A stretch of DNA of 31,052 nt from an uncultured Trueperaceae bacterium (GCA_937911855.1 CALDPK010000192.1:1-31052), one strand, 5' to 3'; counted from the first letter of the stretch, positions 8,242-18,213 are shown. Notes: generated by a model from the letters alone, not told the origin. Program-made: numbers and translations.

Positions 8242-10299
8242 TTGCCGTTCGCTCAGATCCTGCAGAACCTGCCAGTCGGCCGATTGCCAGGCGGGAACCT
8301 GATCCTCCGTGATGTCAGCCAGGATGTGGACGATCTTCTCGAACGGCACCGCAGATCCCAGTCGGGCGAGTGCCGCGGCGATGGCGACCCGCACCGGTAC
8401 CAGGTCGGTACTGCCTGCCAGCTGGAGCGCGCGTTCCAGCGTGTCGGGTACCGGTCCGGCAAGGCGCAGCCTGAGCGCAAGGGCGTGACCTTGTGTCGAC
8501 ACACTCGCGTGTCCGGCCCAGATCGCGTCCAGCTGGTCGAGAGCCTCGGCATCGCGGCCCAGCCCCGCGAAGGCCTCGGCCAGGTTGAAGCGGAGCGGCC
8601 ACGTGACATCGAACTCGCCGAGCTCCAGGGCACCCAGGCCGAGTTCGATCTCTTCCCCGGCCCGTCCCATGTCATTGAGGGTCGCCAGGATGTCGGCGAC
8701 GACGCGGACCTCGTCACGGGGGTAACCGATCAGACGGGCAAGCTGCAGCTGTTCCCGGTAGCTGGTCAGGGCATCCTCGAACCTGCCGAGGTCGCACAGC
8801 AGCGAAGCCTGCGTACCCAGACTGTTCAGCAGGGCGTAGCGAGGCGGCTCCAGCCGCAGGCTTTCGATCAGGTCATTGGCGAGCTTCAGCGCAGTCGTCG
8901 CCTGACCCTGTCTGGCCAGCAGGGTGATCCGGTAATGCAGCACGTCGCGCTGCAGGCCCAGTGAATCGGTACCGCGAGCCTGGAGCTCTGCCAACCGGCT
9001 GGATTCAGCGGCGGCTGACAGTTTTCCCTCGAGCAGCTGCACCTGTGTACGCACCATCAGCGCGAACGTGCGCGCGACCGTGTCGGTTGATTCGATAAGG
9101 ACCTCGTCCACACGCGCCATGGCCGCTTCGTGGCTGTCCGACTGCAGTTGATGCATCGCGTAGTAGGCGCTGGCGGCATACCAGGCGTCCGAGCGGACGG
9201 GCAGCGCCAGGATGCGCTCGTAAAACTGCAGCGCTTCTTCCTGCCGCCCCAGTTCGCGGCTGAACAGCCTGGTCGTGGCCGGGAACCAGGCCGCCACGGC
9301 CCGCTCGTGGTCGCCGGCCAGCAGCCAGTGCTCGCCTTCAGCGAACGGCAGTTCTGCATGACGGAGCGCCCGGGCCGCCTGAGCGTGCAGGAACCGCTTC
9401 GTCACTTGCGTCAGTCCTGCCAGCGTGGCCGCCGGATCCTTCAGCCTGCCATCCGGATCCAGAAGCCCTTCCGCCTCGAGTTCACTCAGCACCTGCACCA
9501 CGCCGGTCACCGGCGCGTTGATCACTTCAGCCATCGTCTCCACCGAAGCGTGCTCGCCCAGGACCGCCGCAGCCTGCATGACCCGTTCCCGGTCGGGACG
9601 GAGGGACACTTCACCCGCAAGCAGCTGGTCAAAAAGGCCGATAGTTTCCGGCAGTGGTTCGAGGGGAGCGATCGCTTCCCGGAAGTCCCGGAAGGCGGCC
9701 TGCGCGGCACGTTGCCGTCCGGCCGGACCGGCGACCTGCAAGAGCAGTTGCAGCGCGTCCTCCGCGGTGGGATCCTCGGCAATTGCCCGGCTCAGCAGGG
9801 CGAAAGCCGCCTGAGGCTCGTTGTTTGCCAACAGGCTCTGGGCTTGCCTCCGTAGCGACAGCAGCCAGGCTTCCGTAAGCTGATCAGCAAGTGACTGCAG
9901 TTCCTGCTCCAGGCCAGGCTGGAGTTCCCAGGTTCCCAGCAGCTGCGGGGCTGACCGGGCGCTGGCTGAATCCCAGTCCTGCTCGGCAACTTCGCGGAGC
10001 AGGTCGTGCACGTCAGTTGCTGCTATGCAGCTGGCATAGTGGGTGCTGGTACGCAGTGGCAGGTCAGGATGCAGTTTCCGGGCGCGGCTGAGCTGCAGAC
10101 GTATCCGCTGGCGGGCCACGTCTTCGGGTTCTTCGGGATACAGGATCCCGGCAAGCTCGCCGCGGCTCATGGCCGTCCCGCGCAGCGCCAGTACGGCCAC
10201 CAGCCGGGCGGGCACGGTATCGGGCAGCTCAGTCAGTTCACCGTCCACAGAAAGGGCCGGAGTACCCAGAAACTGAAAACTTGTCACTGTGCCAGACAT
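8227..10299 (-). CDS. SARP/AfsR-like transcriptional regulator with BTAD and TPR domains
   Basis: The protein has 690 residues. Residues 1-80 look like an OmpR-type winged helix (FQFLGTPALSVDGE, LVAVLALRG, SRGELAGILYPE, ARQRIRLQLSRARK). Residues about 90-230 are helical repeats like the bacterial transcriptional activation domain (LLSRAIAEDPTAEDALQLLL, then AFRDFREAI). The rest is TPR-like (EEALQFYERIL, FEDALTSYREQLQLARLIG). No NB-ARC ATPase motif or membrane segment was seen. The start at 10299 follows GGTGGGGGAG; the frame runs 84 codons further up, but that part is not protein-like. It is the first gene of a probable operon with the two lipoproteins, so it may sense or control something linked to them. 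The ligand is unknown. Confidence 0.8.
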   Translation of the reverse strand: MSGTVTSFQFLGTPALSVDGELTELPDTVPARLVAVLALRGTAMSRGELAGILYPEEPEDVARQRIRLQLSRARKLHPDLPLRTSTHYASCIAATDVHDLLREVAEQDWDSASARSAPQLLGTWELQPGLEQELQSLADQLTEAWLLSLRRQAQSLLANNEPQAAFALLSRAIAEDPTAEDALQLLLQVAGPAGRQRAAQAAFRDFREAIAPLEPLPETIGLFDQLLAGEVSLRPDRERVMQAAAVLGEHASVETMAEVINAPVTGVVQVLSELEAEGLLDPDGRLKDPAATLAGLTQVTKRFLHAQAARALRHAELPFAEGEHWLLAGDHERAVAAWFPATTRLFSRELGRQEEALQFYERILALPVRSDAWYAASAYYAMHQLQSDSHEAAMARVDEVLIESTDTVARTFALMVRTQVQLLEGKLSAAAESSRLAELQARGTDSLGLQRDVLHYRITLLARQGQATTALKLANDLIESLRLEPPRYALLNSLGTQASLLCDLGRFEDALTSYREQLQLARLIGYPRDEVRVVADILATLNDMGRAGEEIELGLGALELGEFDVTWPLRFNLAEAFAGLGRDAEALDQLDAIWAGHASVSTQGHALALRLRLAGPVPDTLERALQLAGSTDLVPVRVAIAAALARLGSAVPFEKIVHILADITEDQVPAWQSADWQVLQDLSERQLIRR

Positions 10300-10346
10300 G
10301 GTCCGTGTATCTCCCCCACCTGAGATTCTGCCACCCCGCGATGAGT

Positions 10347-10358
10347 AACTGCCCAGTT
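10347..10358. promoter_or_regulatory. Palindrome between the regulator and a divergent secreted-protein gene
   Basis: AACTG-CC-CAGTT is a perfect 12-base palindrome, 48 bases upstream of the regulator start in the 205-base divergent region. It could be an operator for the regulator itself. A TACAAT box at 10402-10407 could serve the plus-strand gene, with no -35 at good spacing. Nothing else is evident in this gap. Confidence 0.3.
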
Positions 10359-10504
10359 GCCGCCGTGTGTCGGATTGGCCGCTGCACAGCACAGGGCGCC
10401 GTACAATGACCGCACGGTTCATGACCCGGAAGCATGGGGGTACAGCAGCCAGGCCCATGAATGACTGTCCCGCGCAACCCGCGCCCAGATGGAGAATAAC
10501 GGTC

Positions 10505-10822
10505 ATGAAACGATTCAAGAACGTACTGGCAGCCCTGCTCATCGTCACCACATCGGGCGCACTCGCCGCCTTGCCACCCCAGTTCCAGCGTGCAGCCGAA
10601 CTGGCTGCGATCGTCCAGCATCAAGGGCTCATCGAGCTGTTCACCGCACAGGGACAGCTGATCGAATCCGTCCAGTACGTGGATGTTGATTCGTTCCTGG
10701 TGTCAGGCGGCACCTGCACGCTTGCCGTGACCATCGTGGACGTGCCCGCCGATCCGGACGCACTGCCGATGGTCGGCGCCCGCCAGTTCACCGTGGAACT
10801 CGGCGAACTTAACTGCAGCTGA
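10505..10822 (+). CDS. Small secreted protein of unknown function
   Basis: The 105-residue precursor starts MKRFKNVLAALLIVTTSGAL and has a Sec signal peptide with likely cleavage after ALA near residue 22. The mature part, about 83 residues, has two cysteines (GGTCTLAV and the C-terminal GELNCS) that could form a disulfide. I do not recognise a family. The start has GGAG about 9 bases upstream. It is divergent from the BTAD regulator and may be its target (inference). A strong hairpin follows. Confidence 0.65.
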   Translation: MKRFKNVLAALLIVTTSGALAALPPQFQRAAELAAIVQHQGLIELFTAQGQLIESVQYVDVDSFLVSGGTCTLAVTIVDVPADPDALPMVGARQFTVELGELNCS

Positions 10823-10832
10823 ACCCGTGACC

Positions 10833-10871
10833 GCGCCGGACGCGACCTGCTGAAGGAATCGCGTCCGGCGC
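10833..10871. terminator. Bidirectional terminator hairpin
   Basis: The arms GCGCCGGACGCGA (10833-10845) and TCGCGTCCGGCGC (10859-10871) form a perfect 13-bp stem with a 13-base loop, between two converging genes. It lacks a T-run. Confidence 0.7.
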
Positions 10872-10897
10872 AACGGAGGGCTGATCAGCTCAGGACG

Positions 10898-11806
10898 TCA
10901 GTTGTCCTTGATGCGCCGGTCGAATACGTCACGCAGGCCGTCACCTAGCAGGCTGAAGCCGAGGACCGTGATGGTTATGGCGATGCCGGGGTAAAGCGTC
11001 ACGTGCGGCGCGGCGCGGATGGCCTCGCGGCCGACGGACAGCATCCGCCCCCAGGAGATCTGTGGTGGCTGCGTGCCCAGGCCAAGGAACGACAGGGACG
11101 CTTCCGCCACGATGGCGGTACCCATTCCCAGCGTGGCCAGCACGAGGGCGGGCGCCCAGGCGTTTATCAGGATGTGCCGGAACAGCATGATGATGTGGTT
11201 CTGGCCGAGCGCGCGGGCTGCTTCGACGAACTCCTTCTCCCGCAGTGACAGTACGTCCGAGCGCACGACGCGCGCCATGATCGGTATCCGGACGATGGCG
11301 ATGGCGATCATCGCGTTCACGATGCTCGGTCCCAGGGCAGCGACGATGGCGATCGCCAGCAGGATGCCCGGCATGGCCAGCAGCACGTCCATGACGCGCA
11401 TGATGACGTTATCGAGCTGTCCGCCCACGTAACCGGCGATGGCACCGAGCACCACGCCGAACAGCAGCGATATGCCGGTGGCCACCAGACCGACGACCAG
11501 TGAAACCCGCGCACCCTCAATGAGCCGGGACAGCACGTCGCGACCGAGTTCATCGGCTCCGAGGGCGTACTCGAAGTTCAGGCTGCCGTCCACCCAGAAC
11601 CCCTGCGGCGGCGCGTAACGTTCCCAGACGTTCTGCTGCTGGGGGTCCATCGGCACGATCCACGGTGCGAACACCGCGGTGAGGATCAGCAACAGGATTA
11701 TCAGGGAACCGAACAGCACGTTCTTGTTGCGCAGCATCCGGCGCAGCGTGGAAGGCCTGCGGACCGTCTGCCTCACGGTGACTGTTGCAGCTGGACTCTC
11801 AGGCAT
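10898..11806 (-). CDS. dppC: Peptide ABC importer permease, DppC/OppC type
   Basis: The protein has 302 residues. The N-terminal cytoplasmic stretch and first membrane helix (LFGSLIILLLILTAVFAPWI) are followed by the OppC-type segment ALGADELGRDVLSRLIEGAR and five more helices. The EAA loop that contacts the ATPase is EAARALGQNHIIMLFRH. It pairs with the upstream DppB-type permease, and the start overlaps that gene's stop by 8 bases. It is the last gene of the operon: a hairpin follows and no DppD/DppF ATPase gene is present. The substrate is presumably di- or oligopeptides, but family 5 importers also carry nickel, haem or glycans, so the symbol is by type only. Confidence 0.88.
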   Translation of the reverse strand: MPESPAATVTVRQTVRRPSTLRRMLRNKNVLFGSLIILLLILTAVFAPWIVPMDPQQQNVWERYAPPQGFWVDGSLNFEYALGADELGRDVLSRLIEGARVSLVVGLVATGISLLFGVVLGAIAGYVGGQLDNVIMRVMDVLLAMPGILLAIAIVAALGPSIVNAMIAIAIVRIPIMARVVRSDVLSLREKEFVEAARALGQNHIIMLFRHILINAWAPALVLATLGMGTAIVAEASLSFLGLGTQPPQISWGRMLSVGREAIRAAPHVTLYPGIAITITVLGFSLLGDGLRDVFDRRIKDN

Positions 11807-12782
11807 AACGGATCCTCGGATCGACCAGGCCGTAGCTCAGGTCGACGAGCAGGTTGACGATGGCGAATATCGCGGAGAACATCAGGACGGAGCCCTGCAC
11901 GACGGGAAAGTCCCGCTGGCTGATGCCGTTCAGGATGAGCCGGCCGACCCCGGGCCACGAGAACACGGATTCGATGACTATGGCACCGCCGAGCAGTGAG
12001 CCGAACTGCACGCCGACCACCGTGATGACCGGCAGCAGGGCGTTGCGGAGCGCGTGTTTGTAGACGACGTTCAGGCCCAGGTTTCCTTTCGCTCGTGCCG
12101 TGCGTACGAAATCTGCGGTGAGCGTCTCGAGCAGGCTCGACCGGGTCAGGCGCATGATGATCGCCATGATGGACGTGCCGAGCGCGATTGCCGGCAGAAG
12201 TGCGTGCCGGAAGTGATGCCAGAGCAGCGTGAAATCGAACTGGGTGAAGATCGCCGTGAGGGCTTCGCCGAAGCCGGGACCGCGGCCGCCGATCGGCAGC
12301 CACGAAACGTGCAGTGCCAGCTGCGACAGCAGCAGAAGACCGACCCAGAAGTTGGGCGCTGCCACGCCGACGAGGGCCAGTGACATGGAACCGATGTCAA
12401 GCCACGAGTTGCGCCGCACGGCAGCCAGGACCCCCAGCGGCACGCCGACCCCGATCGCTATGATCAGCGACCACATGGTCAGTTCGAACGTCGCGGGCAT
12501 GCGCTCCCAGATCAGCTGGCTGACCGGGATGTTCTGCCGGACGGACATGCCCAGATCACCCTGGAGCGCCAGGCTCATCCAGCGCCAGTACTGGACCGGT
12601 GGCGACTGGTCGAAGCCGTAGATCCGGTTCAGGTTGTCGATCTCGGATTGCGTGGCGTCCTCGCCGAGCATCAGGCTGACCGGATCACCCGGTGTTATCT
12701 GCATCAGCATGAACACGAGGATCGACACGCCAACCAGGATGAGGGCGAGCGAGATGATCCGTTTGATTATGTACTGCAGCAA
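11799..12782 (-). CDS. dppB: Peptide ABC importer permease, DppB/OppB type
   Basis: The protein has 327 residues. It begins with the DppB-type helix (IIKRIISLALILVGVSILVF) and the segment MQITPGDPVSLMLGEDAT. The first periplasmic region (LNRIYGFDQSPPVQYWRW), the EAA-like loop (RTARAKGNLGLNVVYKHALR) and the C-terminal ending VDPRIRYA are typical. The start codon is TTG at 12782, supported by GAGGT about 7 bases upstream; CTG at 12779 is the alternative. It forms the channel with the downstream DppC protein. Confidence 0.88.
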   Translation of the reverse strand: MLQYIIKRIISLALILVGVSILVFMLMQITPGDPVSLMLGEDATQSEIDNLNRIYGFDQSPPVQYWRWMSLALQGDLGMSVRQNIPVSQLIWERMPATFELTMWSLIIAIGVGVPLGVLAAVRRNSWLDIGSMSLALVGVAAPNFWVGLLLLSQLALHVSWLPIGGRGPGFGEALTAIFTQFDFTLLWHHFRHALLPAIALGTSIMAIIMRLTRSSLLETLTADFVRTARAKGNLGLNVVYKHALRNALLPVITVVGVQFGSLLGGAIVIESVFSWPGVGRLILNGISQRDFPVVQGSVLMFSAIFAIVNLLVDLSYGLVDPRIRYA

Positions 12783-12842
12783 GTTCTTGACCTCGGTACT
12801 TGGATTTCCGCAAAATAGCCGGCTGGCCGCGCCTGATTACAG

Positions 12843-12879
12843 GTGCGGCGGGGTCCCCCCGAAGAGGAGCCCGCCGCAC
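12843..12879 (-). terminator. Intercistronic hairpin between the peptide-binding protein and DppB
   Basis: The arms GTGCGGCGGG (12843-12852) and CCCGCCGCAC (12870-12879) form a 10-bp stem with a 17-base loop. It sits 33 bases after the binding-protein stop and has no T-run. It probably protects or attenuates the message so that binding protein is made in excess over permease. The sugar operon has a hairpin in the same position. Confidence 0.6.
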
Positions 12880-12912
12880 AGGTTCAAGGCACCCGGGTGC
12901 CGGATGAAACGA

Positions 12913-14430
12913 TCAGCGGTTCTTCGTGATCAGGTGAGCGTTCTGGAAGGTGTTGGGGCTGTACGGGTGGATGGACCAGCCTTCGATCCACGGGTGGTAA
13001 AGGGCGACTTCCTCGACGTAGTAGATGAACGCCATCGGGGCTTCGTCAACCACGATCTGCTGCACTTCGCGGTAGATGTCGATCGACTCCTGACTGGTCG
13101 GGTCGGTGGCGGCACCCTGGAGGAGCAGCTCGTCGACGCGGGGGTTGGAGTAGTTCGCGTAGTTGGCGGTGCCGTAAGCAGGATCCGAGTGGAACTGGCG
13201 GATGCTGGCACGGTCCGGGTCAAGCTGACCGGACCAGCCGCTGATGATCAGGTCGTAATCATCGGTCTGCTGGATGCGGGTCAGGAAGCTGGCTGCTTCC
13301 ATGATCTCGACCTCGACGTCCACGCCGAGCTGGCCGAATTCGAAGGCGAGGATCTCGGCGATCTGCATGCGGGCAGCATCTTCGCTGGTGGTCAGGCGCA
13401 GCGTGCGGTCCATGTCGAAGCCGGACTCGGCGAGGAGTTCTGCTGCGCGCTCGGGGTTGTAGTCGTAGATGGTCACGTCCGGGTTGAACCACTGCATGGA
13501 CGGCAGCAACATGCTGATACCCAGGAAGCCGTTGCCGTTGAGCACGCGCTCCACGATGGCTTCACGCGGAACCATGTAGCTGAGTGCCTGGCGGAAGGTG
13601 GGGTTGTCGAGCCCTTCAACGTTGGAGTTGAACGCCAGGTACGTGTAACCCGTGCCGGCGGTGCGCTCGATGATGAAGCGGTCGTCCTCTTCCAGGCGCG
13701 GCAGTTCGGTGGCGGGGATGATGCTCTGGGTGGCGTCGATCTCGCCGGCCTCGAACGACAGGAGGCGCGTGCTGTTCTCGGGCATCACGCGGAACTCGAT
13801 GGTCTGGATCTCACCGGTGCCGCCCCAGTAGTCGTCGAAACGCTCCATGACGAGGCGGTTGTCGCGCGACTGGGACACGAACTTGTACGGGCCCGTGCCG
13901 ATGGGGTGCATCTCGTGGTTGAGCGAGTCGTCGTTCGGCAGGATTGGCATGCGTGCCAGGTTGTTGATGAGGAAGACGTTCGGTGCGGCGAGGTTGAAGA
14001 CCACGGTGTGGTCGTCAGGCGTATCGATGGATTCGATGGCGGAGTAAAGCGCGCGGTTACGGGCGCCGAAGTCTTCATCAAGGACGGTCTCGAACGTGTA
14101 ACGCACGTCAGCTGAGGTGAACGGCTGGCCGTTGTGGAAGGTGACATCCTCGCGGAGCTGGAACGTGAGGCTGAGCAGGTCGTCTGCCAGTTCCCAGTCA
14201 GTTGCCAGGCGGGGTTCCAGGCCAAGGCTGCGGTTGAAGGCAACCAGTGGCTCGATCATTACGCTGGTGCGCATGGCCGAAGCAACGTCGGTGGCAAGGC
14301 GGGGATCCAGGTTCTGGACTTCAGAACCCACTCCGATGATGAAGGTGTCGTTCTGGGCCAGCGCGTGCGAGCCTACGAACAGGGTCAGGGCAGCTATGGC
14401 TCCGCCCAGGGACATGCGAACTCGTTTCAT
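12913..14430 (-). CDS. dppA: Extracellular solute-binding protein, family 5 (DppA/OppA type)
   Basis: The 505-residue precursor has a Sec signal (MKRVRMSLGGAIAALTLF, cleavage probably after HALA) and no lipobox. Family 5 features are clear: LDPRLATDVAS, ATDWELADD, LREDVTFHNGQPFTSADVRY, HPIGTGPYKFVS, FDDYWGG, ALSYMVPREAIVERVLNGNG and AAELLAESGF. It captures the substrate outside the membrane and passes it to DppB/DppC. The start has an excellent GGGAGG 4 bases upstream. The specificity cannot be read from sequence. Confidence 0.92.
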   Translation of the reverse strand: MKRVRMSLGGAIAALTLFVGSHALAQNDTFIIGVGSEVQNLDPRLATDVASAMRTSVMIEPLVAFNRSLGLEPRLATDWELADDLLSLTFQLREDVTFHNGQPFTSADVRYTFETVLDEDFGARNRALYSAIESIDTPDDHTVVFNLAAPNVFLINNLARMPILPNDDSLNHEMHPIGTGPYKFVSQSRDNRLVMERFDDYWGGTGEIQTIEFRVMPENSTRLLSFEAGEIDATQSIIPATELPRLEEDDRFIIERTAGTGYTYLAFNSNVEGLDNPTFRQALSYMVPREAIVERVLNGNGFLGISMLLPSMQWFNPDVTIYDYNPERAAELLAESGFDMDRTLRLTTSEDAARMQIAEILAFEFGQLGVDVEVEIMEAASFLTRIQQTDDYDLIISGWSGQLDPDRASIRQFHSDPAYGTANYANYSNPRVDELLLQGAATDPTSQESIDIYREVQQIVVDEAPMAFIYYVEEVALYHPWIEGWSIHPYSPNTFQNAHLITKNR

Positions 14431-14458
14431 GGTTCCTCCCGGTACAGCTCAGGCATGA

Positions 14459-14505
14459 CCCGCTGAGCGGGCTGCCTACTCTGGTTCAGAGTGGTGGGAA
14501 TGATA
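14459..14505 (-). promoter_or_regulatory. Probable promoter and structured leader of the peptide importer operon
   Basis: Minus strand: TTTCTG, 16 bases, then TATCAT (14505-14500) is a plausible promoter. The predicted transcript starts near 14493 and opens with two hairpins: ACTCTG-AAC-CAGAGT (14492-14478) and CCCGC-TCA-GCGGG (14471-14459), before the GGGAGG ribosome-binding site. The hairpins are certain as sequence; the promoter is tentative. Confidence 0.4.
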
Positions 14506-14593
14506 AAACACCATCTCTTGCCAGAAACCTATCACAACGGATACATAATGTGACGGCTTCCGGTCGCTGTACTTTATACATGTAATGTGGCCG

Positions 14594-14618
14594 CCGCTAC
14601 GATTTCCCATCGTAGCGG
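14594..14618. terminator. Hairpin after the sugar permease gene
   Basis: The arms CCGCTACGAT (14594-14603) and ATCGTAGCGG (14609-14618) form a perfect 10-bp stem with a TTCCC loop. It lies 69 bases past the stop of the last sugar-importer gene and may end that operon. No T-run follows on the minus strand. The plus strand to its right resembles part of a TPP riboswitch (see findings). The rest of the 256-base gap holds only the next promoter. Confidence 0.5.
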
Positions 14619-14686
14619 GGCTGAGAGAAAACCGGACCTTTGTACCTCTTTACTGGCCGGGGAGCAGCGGACAATGTGCCGGGCCT

Positions 14687-15738
<1,052 letters not shown>

Positions 15739-15742
<4 letters not shown>

Positions 15743-16758
15743 GACAGGTGCCTTTCACTGCCGCGTCCGAGCCGCAGCTGAATCAGGGTGGCTATGAGCA
15801 GGATCATGCCCAGTACGACGCTGGCTGCGGCCGCAAGGCCGAAGCGCTGCACCTGGGTCGCGAAGCCGGTCTGATAGATGTACTGGATGATCAGCATCGT
15901 CGCCGTACCGGGTCCGCCGCCGGTGAGCACGTACACCTCATCGAACATCTGCACGGCCCGGATGAGCGCCAGGATCAGCACGACCATCATCGTCGGCATT
16001 AGCAGCGGCATTGTGACGCTGCGGAACGTCTGCAGGGAGTCCGCGCCGTCGATGGCGGCTGCGTCGTAAAGCTCGCCGGGGATGCTCTGCAGGCCAGCCA
16101 GCAGGATGAGGGTGTAGAAGCCCATGTTTGCCCAGACACTCACAGTTATTGCCCAGAACATCGCCCAGTCACCGTCCAGAAGGAACAGGATGGGGTCCAT
16201 GCCCATGCTGACGAGCATGGCGTTAAGCACGCCGTCGCGCTGCAGGATCCACTTCCAGATGAGCGCCACGACGACGGGCGAGAGGAGGACCGGGTAGAAG
16301 AACACGCTGCGGAAGAAGCCCAGGAAGCGGATGCGCCTGTTCAGGATGAGTGAGGTGATGAGTGACAGCACCACGATCCCGCCGACCTGGCCCAGGACGA
16401 ACACGCCGGTGTTGCGCACCGAGCGCCAGAAGCGGTCTTCGGTGCAGGTGTTGGGATCAAGGAAGTTGCGGCAGTCGAAAAGCCGGTCGAAATTGTCCAG
16501 GCCCACGAAAGGACGGTCAGCAGGGAACAGTTGCGTGCCACCCGTGAACGCGTAATAGAAATTGAGGAGCATGGGGAAAAGAATGAAGAGACTGAAGATA
16601 AGGAGGTTCGGCAGCAGGAAGAACCAGGGCATGCGTTTCGCACCCACCAGCCTCTGCAGGGGCTCGAGGACGAACCCGACCGCGTTCATGAGCAGGCTGT
16701 AGATGCCCATGAACACCTGCGAGATCCTTTCGCCGGGACGGAATCTGCTTGACTGCAC
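15739..16758 (-). CDS. Sugar ABC importer permease, MalF/UgpA type (CUT1)
   Basis: The protein has 339 residues with about six or seven membrane helices. The N-terminal extension (residues 1-45) precedes the first core helix (FLLPNLLIFSLFILFPMLL). The EAA loop YDAAAIDGADSLQTFRSVTM and the following MPTMMVVLILALIRAVQMFD are typical, as is the LTGGGPGTAT segment. A periplasmic loop has paired cysteines (FDCRNFLDPNTCTED) that could form a disulfide. The start is GTG at 16758 with AGGAG about 10 bases upstream. The binding-protein gene lies 92 bases upstream, with a strong hairpin between. Confidence 0.9.
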
Positions 16759-16785
16759 CGGGTTGTTTCTCCTGGAACTGCTCAG

Positions 16786-16832
16786 CAGCTGCAGCCAGCC
16801 GCTCCTTCGGTTCCTGCGGCTGGCTGCAGCTG
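16786..16832 (-). terminator. Intercistronic hairpin between the sugar-binding protein and its permease
   Basis: The arms CAGCTGCAGCCAGCCG (16786-16801) and CGGCTGGCTGCAGCTG (16817-16832) form a perfect 16-bp stem with a 15-base loop, the longest stem in the window. It starts 18 bases after the binding-protein stop and has no T-run. It probably stabilises the upstream message or limits read-through, keeping permease levels lower. Confidence 0.7.
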
Positions 16833-16850
16833 GTTGAAGTCGTCAGGCCG

Positions 16851-18128
16851 TTACTGGCTGGCCTCGCGGATGCCTTCGTCTATGTCCACCTGCATGCGCT
16901 CGAAAGCTTCATCCAGGGTGAGTTCGCCCACGTAAACCTGGGTGAGGCGGTCACGAAGCGCGTCGAAGATGAAGCGGTTCATGGGGTACGCCTGCAGGTC
17001 GTACGCGGTCTGGTGCAGCTTGGGTACCTCAGCGGAGAAGACGCCGAGCGCATCAGCTGCATGCTCGCTGTCGGTCTGGAAGTCGATGCCGGACTCGGCC
17101 AGGCCAAGGTGGCCGGGGATGAACAGAGTGCGGGCGTAGAACTCAGCCAGGACTTCTTCGCTGGCGAGCCATTCCATGAGCGTCGCTACTTCTTCGGGGT
17201 GTTCGGTGTCGGCGATGCCCACGATGGCTGCGCCGCCGGGCATGCCGGTGCAGGCTACGGGTCCGCACGGGTTGGGCACGACCACCCAGTCGAACGCGTC
17301 GCCGATCAGCTCTTCGAACTGGCCGACCTGCCAGCTGCCGGACATGTACAGGACGACCTGGCCGTTGACGAAGAACTCGTTGCCGGCTGCGTAGCCGCCG
17401 CCCGAGCCGATCCACACGTCAGGGTTCATGGTGCCGTCGGCGTGCCAGTCGATCATCATCTGGGCCATCTCGCGCATGCCTTCGTCGTCGATGACGACGT
17501 TGCCGTCAGCGTCAAAGAACTGTGCACCGTGGCTGATGGCCGGGCCGGCAAGACGGTGGCCGGTGCGGTCCATCGCCATGGCGTACGGGGTGCCGGTTGC
17601 TTCGGCTACCTGGCGGGTAAGGTCAGCCCACTCTGCCCAGGTGGTGTCACCCTCCGGCAGTTCGATGCCGGCCTGGTCGAAGAGGGTCTTGTTCACGAAC
17701 GGACCGGTGACGGTCAGCTGGGTCATGAAGCCGGGGATGGCGTCAGATCCGTCGTCGCGCATCCAGTCGAGGAACGGACCGAAGTTGGTTTCCCAGTACT
17801 CGGTGTCCACGTACTCGCTCATGTCCAGGAAGTACTCGGAGATACCGCCCAGGTCGGTGACGCGGGCGATGTCGGGACCGTCACCGGAGGCAAGCTGCAG
17901 CGGCAGGGACTGCAGGATGCCCGATGCGTACGGCACGGTGTCCATCACAACGGTGATGTCAGGGTGTTCCTCTTCGAAACGGTCGAGCAGGTCGCGGAAG
18001 ACCTGTCCTTCGTTTCCGTCGTCGTACCAGGTGATCCGGAGTTCTGTCTGAGCCATACCGGCGCCAATCACGGCAACAAGCAAGGTGGTTGCTATCCAGC
18101 GTAGGCTTGTCTTACGGATGCTTCGCAT
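16851..18128 (-). CDS. Sugar-binding protein of an ABC importer (SBP family 1)
   Basis: The 425-residue precursor has a Sec signal ending AGMAQ, with no lipobox. The mature start TELRITWYDDGNEGQVFRDL and motifs such as LASGDGPDIARVTD, FDADGNVVID and MSGSWQVGQFEELIG fit the MalE/UgpB-like binding proteins of the CUT1 importers. A pair of cysteines (NPCGPVACTG) could form a disulfide. The start at 18128 is preferred to an ATG at 18173 because AAGGGG lies 7 bases upstream and the signal peptide follows at once. The divergent GH31 gene suggests an alpha-linked oligosaccharide substrate (inference). Confidence 0.9.
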   Translation of the reverse strand: MRSIRKTSLRWIATTLLVAVIGAGMAQTELRITWYDDGNEGQVFRDLLDRFEEEHPDITVVMDTVPYASGILQSLPLQLASGDGPDIARVTDLGGISEYFLDMSEYVDTEYWETNFGPFLDWMRDDGSDAIPGFMTQLTVTGPFVNKTLFDQAGIELPEGDTTWAEWADLTRQVAEATGTPYAMAMDRTGHRLAGPAISHGAQFFDADGNVVIDDEGMREMAQMMIDWHADGTMNPDVWIGSGGGYAAGNEFFVNGQVVLYMSGSWQVGQFEELIGDAFDWVVVPNPCGPVACTGMPGGAAIVGIADTEHPEEVATLMEWLASEEVLAEFYARTLFIPGHLGLAESGIDFQTDSEHAADALGVFSAEVPKLHQTAYDLQAYPMNRFIFDALRDRLTQVYVGELTLDEAFERMQVDIDEGIREASQ

Positions 18129-18213
18129 GTATTCCCCTTCCAGATTCAGGAGTCCCTGCGGCCGGCACATCACAGTGACGTTCCGGTCTGAATTTCATGG
18201 CGCAGGGTTCGGC

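Noticed and set aside
12634..14115. Long plus-strand open frame of 493 codons opposite the peptide-binding protein and DppB
   Set aside because: Its residues show no family pattern and it mirrors a clear solute-binding protein with signal peptide and GGGAGG site; high GC makes such antisense frames common.
16749..18104. Plus-strand open frame of 451 codons opposite the sugar-binding protein
   Set aside because: Val/His/Asp-rich translation without domains; the minus-strand gene is certain.
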